Shown here piece after piece: positions 1-5,423 of a stretch of 6,240 bases of DNA. Both the position numbers and the translations under genes were made by a program. Location of the stretch: NCBI RefSeq assembly GCF_937920395.1, contig NZ_CALEVF010000105.1, forward strand, positions 1 to 6,240. The letters run 5' to 3'. Below the pieces are notes generated by a model, which saw nothing but the letters and a program-made list of their open reading frames with translations, was not told where the DNA came from and did not search any database. The stretch's first letter is position 1. Every line of letters begins with the position of its first letter. The stretch is from an uncultured Clostridium sp. (GTDB lineage: Bacteria; Bacillota; Clostridia; Clostridiales; Clostridiaceae).

Positions 1-61
1 GGTTAGTATGACTGAATTATTATCAATGCTTACAACTACATTATACGAGGGGGGAGTTTAT

Positions 62-1156
62 TTGAAATATATTTATGGTATAATATATTTAAAGACAAGT
101 TTGAGGCGGTGTGTTAACATAAAAAGATTACAAAGGATTAGTTTTTTACTTATAATATTAATTATTCCAACATTTTTAATGTCTTGCGGTATAAATGATG
201 AACCAGTCGAAAAAGAAACATATATGATGGGGACAATTATGAATTTTAAGATATATGGTAAAAATGCTCAGGTGGCAACTGCTTTGGCTTTAAAAAGAAT
301 AAGTAATATAGAAAGTAAAATGTCTGTTAACGTTAAAACTTCTGAAATTTCTAAATTAAATTCAAAAGCTGGAAAATCAGGGCAAAAACTTAGCTCAGAT
401 ACATATTATGTAATAGAAAAATCTATTGAATACAGTAAATTAACTGGTGGTGCTCTTGATGCAACTATAGAACCAATTGTTTCACTTTGGGGTATAGGAA
501 CAGATAAGGAGCGATTACCTTCAAAAAATGAAATTAACGGTAAATTAAAGTTAGTTAATTACAAAGATATTGCTCTAGATAAGAAAAATTCAACAGTTAA
601 GTTAAATGGAATCAATCAAGCTATGGACCTTGGTGCTATAGCAAAAGGATATACGGCAGACGAGGTGAAAAAGGTCTTATTAAATAATAAAATTAATAGT
701 GCGCTTATAAATCTAGGTGGTAATGTTTATGCTATAGGAACGAATCCTGATGGGGATGATTGGAATATAGGTATACAGAATCCATTAAGTACACGTGGTG
801 AATATTTAGGAACGATTAGTGTTACAGATAAATCGATAGTTACATCAGGTAATTATGAGAGATTTTTTATTAAGGATGGAATAAGGTATCATCACATATT
901 TGACCCTAAAACTGGATACCCAGCTGAAGAAGGTCTTATAAGTACAACAATAGTATCAGATAAGTCAATTGATGGTGATGCTTTATCTACAAGTACTTAT
1001 ATTTTGGGACTAGATAAAGGTATTAAACTGGTAGAGTCAATTAAAGGCGTAGAGGCTATTTTTGTAACAAAGGATAAAAAAGTATATGTTACGCCAGGAC
1101 TTAAAAATAACTTTAAATTAACAAGTAAGGAGTTTACTTATGAAAAAGGGAGATAA
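62..1156 (+). CDS. apbE: ApbE: lipoprotein FAD:protein FMN transferase (start uncertain)
   Basis: By family, ApbE splits FAD and attaches FMN to Ser/Thr of extracytoplasmic redox proteins, using Mg2+. Numbering from TTG 62 (364 aa), visible motifs are a lipobox LMSC with the lipidated Cys at residue 42, MGT at 56-58, LDATIEPIVSLWGIG at 132-146, DLGAIAKGY at 189-197, INLGGNVYAIG at 216-226, TSGNYERFF at 261-269, FDPKTGYP near 280-287 and the metal-site segment DGDALSTS at 304-311. The protein is full length and should sit on the outer face of the membrane. Start choice is hard. TTG 62 has the best ribosome site (AGGGGGGAG, 48-56) but gives a long N-region. TTG 101 has no such site. ATA 119, seven bases after GGCGGTG, would give a perfect 23-residue lipoprotein signal but is not a standard start codon. 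The frame is open back to base 2, with ATG at 8. The 3' end overlaps the next gene by 17 bases. Function is very sure, start is not. Confidence 0.93.
   Translation: MKYIYGIIYLKTSLRRCVNIKRLQRISFLLIILIIPTFLMSCGINDEPVEKETYMMGTIMNFKIYGKNAQVATALALKRISNIESKMSVNVKTSEISKLNSKAGKSGQKLSSDTYYVIEKSIEYSKLTGGALDATIEPIVSLWGIGTDKERLPSKNEINGKLKLVNYKDIALDKKNSTVKLNGINQAMDLGAIAKGYTADEVKKVLLNNKINSALINLGGNVYAIGTNPDGDDWNIGIQNPLSTRGEYLGTISVTDKSIVTSGNYERFFIKDGIRYHHIFDPKTGYPAEEGLISTTIVSDKSIDGDALSTSTYILGLDKGIKLVESIKGVEAIFVTKDKKVYVTPGLKNNFKLTSKEFTYEKGR
73..83 (+). promoter_or_regulatory. Possible extended -10 promoter for apbE operon
   Basis: TATGGTATAAT combines a TGn extension with a perfect TATAAT (78-83). No good -35 lies 16-18 bases upstream. 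If active, transcription would begin near base 90, between TTG 62 and the GGCGGTG ribosome site at 105-111. That would favour a start at 101 or 119 over 62. The same 11 bases recur at 2471-2481 before yceG. In AT-rich DNA such a match can also arise by chance inside coding sequence. Confidence 0.4.
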
Positions 1157-1526
1157 GATAGTTGGAATAATACTTTTGATTATTGTGTTAATAACAACAG
1201 GGGGCACTTTAATATACAAAAACTCAATTAAAGGGTTAGAAAACATTGCAGTTATTAAACGCGATGGCAAGGTAATTAAAACTATTGATTTAAATAAGGT
1301 AGTGAAGCCAGAAGAATTCACTTTAAAAACAGAGAATGGTGATTACAATACAATAGCAGTTAAACATAATAGCATTAGAATAATAGATGCTAATTGTCCT
1401 AACAAATTATGTGTTAAGAGTGGATGGATTACAAAGCCTGGTGAGATGATTGTGTGTTTGCCTTATAAAGTTATTATTAATATTGAGGCAAAAGCAGATC
1501 AGGATATAGATGGTGGAACATTTTAA
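1140..1526 (+). CDS. Membrane-anchored NusG domain II protein (EetA-like)
   Basis: A 128-residue protein with one N-terminal membrane segment (about 7-26, preceded by MKKGDK, so N-in/C-out) and an outer NusG_II-type domain. The family signature is clear: DANCPNKLC with Cys86 and Cys91, GWITKPGE at 95-102, and CLP with Cys106. Three conserved cysteines facing outside suggest a disulfide or metal/redox site, which is inference. The fold resembles domain II of transcription factor NusG, but this is not a transcription factor. ATG 1140 follows AAGGAG (1127-1132) by seven bases and overlaps the apbE end by 17 bases, so the two are probably translationally coupled. The family commonly sits between apbE and a Gx-transporter gene, as here. 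I recall Listeria EetA, of flavin-based extracellular electron transfer, as belonging to this family. The biochemical role is not established. Confidence 0.88.
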   Translation: MKKGDKIVGIILLIIVLITTGGTLIYKNSIKGLENIAVIKRDGKVIKTIDLNKVVKPEEFTLKTENGDYNTIAVKHNSIRIIDANCPNKLCVKSGWITKPGEMIVCLPYKVIINIEAKADQDIDGGTF

Positions 1527-1550
1527 AATGAAGAAAATGTAGGTGTAAAT

Positions 1551-2054
1551 ATGACAAAAACTAAAAGAATGGTTTTGCTTAGTATGTTGGTTGCAATAGC
1601 CTTAGTTATCTATTTAATTGAGGGTCAGATACCAGTTCTATTCCCAGGTATAAAATTAGGACTTGCTAATTCTATATCCTTAGTTGCATTGATTTTACTT
1701 GGGTGGAGAGAAGCATTTCTAATAATGATTTTAAGAACATTATTGGGTTCTATGTTCGGTGGAGGTATGTCAGCATTTATTTTTAGTCTTGCTGGAGGTA
1801 TCCTTAGCAATATAGTAATGGTACTACTTTATAACTATCTTAGAAAATATATAAGTATACCTACAATTAGTGTTTGTGGTGCTGTATTTCATAACATAGG
1901 GCAGTTACTTGTAGCAGGATTTATAATCAATGACTTAAGAATATATGTGTATTTACCAGTATTACTAGTTGCAGCGATTGTTACAGGATATTTTATTGGA
2001 ATTTTATCTAGTATATTAAAAGATAGATTAGAAAAAATATTGCCACGTTTATAG
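1551..2054 (+). CDS. Gx transporter family membrane protein (Hpre_diP_synt_I; EetB-like)
   Basis: A 167-residue, very hydrophobic protein with about six membrane segments (near 7-24, 37-51, 54-72, 76-97, 107-126 and 132-154). Family motifs are PGIKLGLAN at 32-40, RTLLG at 62-66, SLAGG at 79-83 and GAVFHNIGQ at 110-118. Databases often call this family 'heptaprenyl diphosphate synthase component I' because it neighbours polyprenyl synthase genes. The sequence looks instead like a small integral transporter resembling ECF S-components. No prenyltransferase aspartate motif (DDxxD) is present, so a synthase role is unlikely. The start has AGGTG at 1541-1545, five bases upstream. The gap to the preceding gene is 24 bases, so all three genes form one operon. 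I recall Listeria EetB as a member. Substrate is unknown; a flavin- or quinone-related role is inferred from context. No hepT-type gene follows. Confidence 0.88.
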   Translation: MTKTKRMVLLSMLVAIALVIYLIEGQIPVLFPGIKLGLANSISLVALILLGWREAFLIMILRTLLGSMFGGGMSAFIFSLAGGILSNIVMVLLYNYLRKYISIPTISVCGAVFHNIGQLLVAGFIINDLRIYVYLPVLLVAAIVTGYFIGILSSILKDRLEKILPRL

Positions 2055-2107
2055 ATGGGAAAAAGCATGGAATTTCTCATGTGTGCCTATCAATAAGAAT
2101 TCAAAAC

Positions 2108-2131
2108 AAGAAATTCTATTAAGAAATTCTA
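2108..2131. repeat. Direct repeat AAGAAATTCTA x2
   Basis: The 11-mer AAGAAATTCTA occurs at 2108-2118 and again at 2121-2131, a 13-base period. GAATTTCT at 2070-2077 is complementary to the core of either copy. The left arm of the palindrome could therefore fold on itself instead of pairing with the right arm. Confidence 0.6.
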
Positions 2132-2158
2132 ATCTTTTGCATATGTAAAATTCTCTAT

Positions 2159-2215
2159 CGCTCACACTCAGCGTCCTGCTTCGGGTTCGCTAGACTGCCG
2201 TCCTGGCAGTCTTAC
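2159..2215. other. GC-rich core of the palindromic element with hairpins
   Basis: About 60% of these 57 bases are G or C, far above the surrounding sequence. The clearest structure is AGACTGCC (2192-2199) pairing with GGCAGTCT (2205-2212) around loop GTCCT. A smaller candidate is CGCT (2159-2162) with AGCG (2170-2173); the same AGCG could instead pair with CGCT at 2188-2191. There is no U-tract after the hairpin, so it is not a standard terminator. Confidence 0.65.
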
Positions 2216-2361
2216 GAGAATTTTATATTTGCAAAAGAAGGATTACAAAACAGAATCCTAATTGTTTTTTCACTTCTTATTGAAAGTCACTTAAGAAAAA
2301 TTTCATACTTATTATTAAGCTACAATTATAAAAGTTCGTTATCGCGCGTATTAGGGGGAAA

Positions 2362-2382
2362 ATAACAATTATTAATTGTTAT
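2362..2382. promoter_or_regulatory. Perfect 21-nt dyad, operator-like
   Basis: ATAACAATTA at 2362-2371 is the exact reverse complement of TAATTGTTAT at 2373-2382, around a single T. The size and symmetry fit a binding site for a dimeric repressor, but it lies about 70 bases upstream of the -35 of the yceG promoter. It is too AT-rich and too tightly looped to act as a terminator. No regulator gene is in the window to pair with it. Confidence 0.35.
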
Positions 2383-2392
2383 GTTCAATTCG

Positions 2393-2443
2393 TATTTAAC
2401 AAAAGAGATACTAAAAAAAATTTAGTATCTCTTTTGTTAAATA
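2393..2443 (+). terminator. Perfect 23-bp hairpin, probable terminator
   Basis: Bases 2393-2415 are exactly complementary to 2421-2443, around an AAAAA loop. The following bases (2442-2453) are T-rich, so a factor-independent terminator on the + strand is plausible. It would insulate yceG from upstream transcripts. The stem is unusually long and AT-rich (4 G:C pairs of 23) and ends just before the yceG -35, so a regulatory role is also possible. Confidence 0.55.
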
Positions 2444-2450
2444 TATTTGT

Positions 2451-2481
2451 TTGAAAAACTATGAGTTTAATATGGTATAAT
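2451..2481 (+). promoter_or_regulatory. Vegetative promoter of yceG-telA
   Basis: TTGAAA at 2451-2456 and TATAAT at 2476-2481 are separated by 19 bases. The long spacer is offset by the extended -10, TATGG directly before TATAAT. Transcription should start near 2488, giving a leader of about 50 bases. No SigB or ECF-sigma promoter is evident, unlike what I recall for the B. subtilis yce operon. Confidence 0.6.
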
Positions 2482-2539
2482 TATTATTGATGAATAGACT
2501 ATATTTACACGGAAATACAATTGAAAAGGTTAGGTGAAT

Positions 2540-4186
2540 ATGGAAAAGAATAGTTTGAATAATTTAGAAATTAATAGCGTGAATTTAGACATTAATGAAG
2601 ATATAATTAGCAGTCTAAAAACAGAAATATATAAGAGGGACAGGTTTAAATATAATTCTAATGTTGTTACTGTCCCAAATTACTTTTATAGATTTATAGG
2701 TATAAAAAATAGTGAAAAAGAGTATTATGAAAATTTATATAGGTTAGACAAAGAGTTAAGTCAGGGTGGGTCATCTTATATTAGATTTAGTGAAGGTTTG
2801 GATAAAGATATCAGTATAAGGTTACAAAATGTATTGAATGATATCTGGACAAGGGTATTTTCTATGGAAGTTATAGATGTGTCTTTAATTATAAATTTAA
2901 TAAGTGATAATGGATTTTTTCCGGAACTTGCGAATAAAGTAATGCTTGCACAAATTAAGAATAATTTGAAGGGTCTTATAGAATATTATATTAAGAGTAA
3001 TGAGTTAGTTAATAACGATGATATTAAATTAATTGTAAACTATAATATGCATTGGTTATACACTTATTCTAAACAGTTATTTGATAATTTCGATTATACT
3101 AGGATTAATCCAAAGGTGATTTTTTATGGTGATATTTCAAAAGCGGAGGTATTTTATTTAATATTATTATCAACACTCGGTTGTGATATTCTATATTTTA
3201 ATCCGAAAAATTCTGGATTATTTAAAGAAATTGATAAATTTAATTCCTTTTCTAGGGAGATAGTCTATAATTTTAAATGTGAAATAAAGCCTTTCCCGAG
3301 CAATAGTGAGGATAGAATTAAGACTACTGCATTTAGTGCGAGGGAGGAGTTAGATAAAACTTTATATACAAATGATTCTGGGTTTTATAGGCCTTGGCAG
3401 TTTGCAGATTATGATGTTGAGGCAGTTACCCTTAATACCACCTATGAGGAAATATATATATGGATTAAGGAAAAAGCAAGTATAAGAGATGGATTTACTG
3501 TAAAAGGGGCAACTGTAGTTTTACCTAATATATTTTCTAAAATTTGTGGGATACATGAAAATATTGATGTTTATTGGAAAGAAATTAATGGTATAATAAC
3601 TCAGAAATTTACTAAATTCTATAATGAATTACCCATAATGGATACTGTACATTTAGAATATGGAAAGTTTGATCAAGTATATCCTAATAATAGTTTTTCA
3701 AAATTTGATGTTACAGAAATGATTAATTCATCTTGGTGGAAATACAAGGGGCTTAGGTCTGGACTTCAGAGGAATATGGCAGAAAAAATTAAAGACTTGT
3801 GCCTTAACCCTATAATAATAAATGTTGAAAATGAAGATTTAAGGGATTTACAAGTGGACATTTTTTCAGTCCTAATAAATTTAGATAAGGAAATTTTAGA
3901 ACTTTTGCAATCATTTGATTACCCAGAAGAGGTTCCGAAGATTGTAATTTATAATAATGAAGAAAATGGAAATCTATCTTTTGAAGATTGTATAATGCTA
4001 GCATTTATGGATTCTATGGGAATAGATATTATTATTTATAATCCTTCAGGATATAATGATATAGAAAATTTTATTAATCCTGATCAATATGATATACACA
4101 GACTAGAGAATGTTAGTTTTAAGTTGCATTTTAAAAAAAATGCGGATAAGAAAAAAGGATTTTTTAAAAATTTATTTAATAGCTAG
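2540..4186 (+). CDS. yceG: YceG family protein (putative component of Ter 'biosynthetic module')
   Basis: A 548-residue soluble protein with no signal peptide or membrane segment, close in length to B. subtilis YceG (about 537). I identify it by its overall character and by the telA/yceH gene directly after it. The family has been proposed to belong to a Ter-linked biosynthetic module; no reaction is proven. The sequence shows an internal duplication: 26-55 matches 309-338 without gaps (RDxF...PNxF...GI), 180-196 matches 455-471 (FDY....PK...Y), and LGCDILYFNP (213-222) matches MGIDIIIYNP (493-502). The tail (533-548) is lysine-rich and ends in GFFKNLFNS. I chose ATG 2540 because AGGTGA (2532-2537) lies just upstream; a GTG six bases earlier overlaps that site. 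It is the first gene after the promoter at 2451-2481. Family assignment is fairly sure, function is not. Confidence 0.87.
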   Translation: MEKNSLNNLEINSVNLDINEDIISSLKTEIYKRDRFKYNSNVVTVPNYFYRFIGIKNSEKEYYENLYRLDKELSQGGSSYIRFSEGLDKDISIRLQNVLNDIWTRVFSMEVIDVSLIINLISDNGFFPELANKVMLAQIKNNLKGLIEYYIKSNELVNNDDIKLIVNYNMHWLYTYSKQLFDNFDYTRINPKVIFYGDISKAEVFYLILLSTLGCDILYFNPKNSGLFKEIDKFNSFSREIVYNFKCEIKPFPSNSEDRIKTTAFSAREELDKTLYTNDSGFYRPWQFADYDVEAVTLNTTYEEIYIWIKEKASIRDGFTVKGATVVLPNIFSKICGIHENIDVYWKEINGIITQKFTKFYNELPIMDTVHLEYGKFDQVYPNNSFSKFDVTEMINSSWWKYKGLRSGLQRNMAEKIKDLCLNPIIINVENEDLRDLQVDIFSVLINLDKEILELLQSFDYPEEVPKIVIYNNEENGNLSFEDCIMLAFMDSMGIDIIIYNPSGYNDIENFINPDQYDIHRLENVSFKLHFKKNADKKKGFFKNLFNS

Positions 4187-4264
4187 TAGGTATCATAAAT
4201 TAATTATTTTCAAGTAAGACATATGGTGTAAAAATAAGTCCCAATATATAAGAGGAGTGAAATC

Positions 4265-5365
4265 ATGGAAAAAGTTGATCAAATACTTAAAATAGAGGAT
4301 GAGAGTATTGGAAATGAGATAATAGAAAAAAAGGCAACAAGTATAATGCAACAGCTTAAAACTTCACCTGAAGTTATACAGATAGCATCTAAAATAAATA
4401 TTAAAGATGCAAATGCTGTATTAGAATTTGGTAATGAACCAGCACTTCAAATATCGAAATTTGCCGATCAAATATTAAACTCTATCAAAACCAATAGTAT
4501 TGAAAATTCTGGAGTTATGATAAAAGAACTTACAAGTATAATGAAAAAATTTGATAAGCAAGATTTTGAGGATGAGAAAACTGGATTTTTTGCTAAGTTA
4601 TTTAGTAAACCAAGTCAAGCAATTGACAAAATGATGGGTAAATATAAAACCATTGGTGGAGAAATAGATAAGATATATACACAGCTTAGTGTATATAAAA
4701 GAGAAATAAATAGTGCTAATTTATTACTTGAAAACCTATATAATCAAAACTTTGAGTATTATGGAGAATTAGAAAAATACATCACTGCAGGTAATATGGT
4801 AGTCGAAAAATATGAGACTGAAGACATTCCAAAACTTGAAGCACTAGCAGCAAATGGTGAACAAATAAATTCAATAAATTATGAGAACGCTAAAGCAACT
4901 CTTGAAATGTTAAAACAAAGGATATACGATTTGGAAATGGCTAAGATGGTATCACTTCAGACTGCACCTCAAATTAAAATGATTCAAAGAGGAAATTATA
5001 AGTTGATATCAAAAGTACATTCTGCTTTTATAATAACTATACCAGTATTTAAAAATGGAATAATTCAAGCTATTGCACTTAAAAAGCAAAGGTTAGTATC
5101 GGATTCACTAGCAGAGCTTGATAGGACTACTAATGAATTATTAATGAAAAATGCGGAAAGCATAAGGATGCAAAGTGTTGATATAGCAAAACTTGCTGGA
5201 GGAACAAGCGTGAAAATTGAAACACTAGAAAAAACTTGGAATACTATTATGCAGGGGATAGAGGAAACAAAGAGCATTGAAGATGAAAACAAAAAGTTAA
5301 GAGAAGTTGGAATAGTTAAAATACACGAGATGACAGAAAAAATAAAACAAAAATCTTTAAGTTAA
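4265..5365 (+). CDS. telA: TelA/YceH toxic anion resistance family protein
   Basis: A full-length 366-residue TelA-family protein (B. subtilis YceH is about the same size). The family was named for tellurite resistance and is linked to Ter stress responses; its molecular action is unknown. Family features are the N-terminal segment EFGNEPALQISKFADQIL at 54-71, GFFAKLFSK at 107-115 followed by IDKMMGKYKTIGGEIDKI, and the conserved C-terminal core from about 235 to 300 (QIKMIQRGN, then IPVFKNGIIQAIALKKQ and LAELDRTTNELL). Most of the chain is predicted helical and probably coiled-coil; there is no membrane segment. ATG 4265 follows AGAGGAGTGA (4251-4260). It lies 78 bases after yceG with no terminator or convincing promoter between them, so the two are probably co-transcribed. 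The pairing matches yceG-yceH of Bacillus. TerD and TerC genes are not in view. Confidence 0.93.
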   Translation: MEKVDQILKIEDESIGNEIIEKKATSIMQQLKTSPEVIQIASKINIKDANAVLEFGNEPALQISKFADQILNSIKTNSIENSGVMIKELTSIMKKFDKQDFEDEKTGFFAKLFSKPSQAIDKMMGKYKTIGGEIDKIYTQLSVYKREINSANLLLENLYNQNFEYYGELEKYITAGNMVVEKYETEDIPKLEALAANGEQINSINYENAKATLEMLKQRIYDLEMAKMVSLQTAPQIKMIQRGNYKLISKVHSAFIITIPVFKNGIIQAIALKKQRLVSDSLAELDRTTNELLMKNAESIRMQSVDIAKLAGGTSVKIETLEKTWNTIMQGIEETKSIEDENKKLREVGIVKIHEMTEKIKQKSLS

Positions 5366-5411
5366 GGATATAGAAGACATAGAGAAGTAAAGCATGCAAA
5401 ACGAAAAAAAT

Positions 5412-5420
5412 GAAGGTGAT
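5412..5420 (+). promoter_or_regulatory. Ribosome binding site fixing the rarA start
   Basis: GAAGGTGAT closely matches the 16S 3' end and lies three bases before GTG 5424. An in-frame ATG at 5394 has only a weak AGAAG upstream and would add ten residues that lack the typical RarA beginning. The site therefore favours GTG 5424. Confidence 0.7.
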
Positions 5421-5423
5421 TAT

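Larger units (their letters stand above)
2061..2312. repeat. Long imperfect palindromic element (MITE-like or structured RNA)
   Basis: Two arms of about 95 bases are inverted around a central insert of about 60 bases. The outer blocks 2065-2099 and 2274-2308 match at 27 of 35 positions as reverse complements. The inner blocks 2134-2155 and 2216-2237 match at 20 of 22, one of the exceptions being a G:U pair in RNA. The middle of each arm (about 2100-2133 and 2238-2273) pairs poorly. The element begins six bases after the Gx-transporter stop codon, so read-through RNA from that operon would fold into it. There is no transposase gene and no clear target-site duplication. It may be a miniature inverted-repeat element, a clostridial intergenic repeat or a structured RNA; the sequence alone does not decide. 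Confidence 0.7.
2055..2533. other. Gene-free, repeat-rich intergenic region
   Basis: This stretch of nearly 480 bases holds no credible coding sequence on either strand. The longest reading from an ATG I checked (2381) stops after 14 codons and has no ribosome site. It contains, in order, a long imperfect palindrome with a GC-rich centre, a short dyad, a perfect 23-bp hairpin and the promoter of the following gene, each listed separately. It separates the apbE operon from the yceG-telA genes. Confidence 0.8.

Noticed and set aside
8..61. ATG at 8 as the apbE start
   Set aside because: It would place about 50 residues with two hydrophobic stretches before the lipobox and has no ribosome site; the better signals lie at 48-119.
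1118..1321. Minus-strand ORF over the apbE/NusG_II junction
   Set aside because: Shadow of two well-supported + strand genes; no ribosome site or recognisable product. The same applies to minus-strand ORFs at 1625-1810, 1889-2080, 3810-4004 and 5065-5292.
1551..2054. Heptaprenyl diphosphate synthase subunit
   Set aside because: Six membrane segments and no aspartate-rich prenyltransferase motif; the name is a legacy annotation.
2280..2326. Promoter-like pieces TTGAAA (2280) with TATTAT (2310) or TACAAT (2321)
   Set aside because: Spacings are 24 bases or more, and the pieces overlap the palindrome's right arm.
2381..2425. Small ORF starting ATG 2381
   Set aside because: Fourteen codons, no ribosome site at proper distance, and it runs through the perfect hairpin.
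2061..2443. CRISPR array or known riboswitch
   Set aside because: No regularly spaced direct repeats with unique spacers, and no recognisable FMN, TPP or other aptamer core; the structure lies after, not before, the apbE operon.
4187..4264. Promoter for telA alone (TATGGTGTAAAA near 4222)
   Set aside because: Poor -10 and no -35; co-transcription with yceG is simpler.
5195..5220. AGGTS in TelA as an ApbE flavinylation site
   Set aside because: It lacks the preceding Asp pattern and TelA is cytoplasmic with no export signal, whereas ApbE acts outside.
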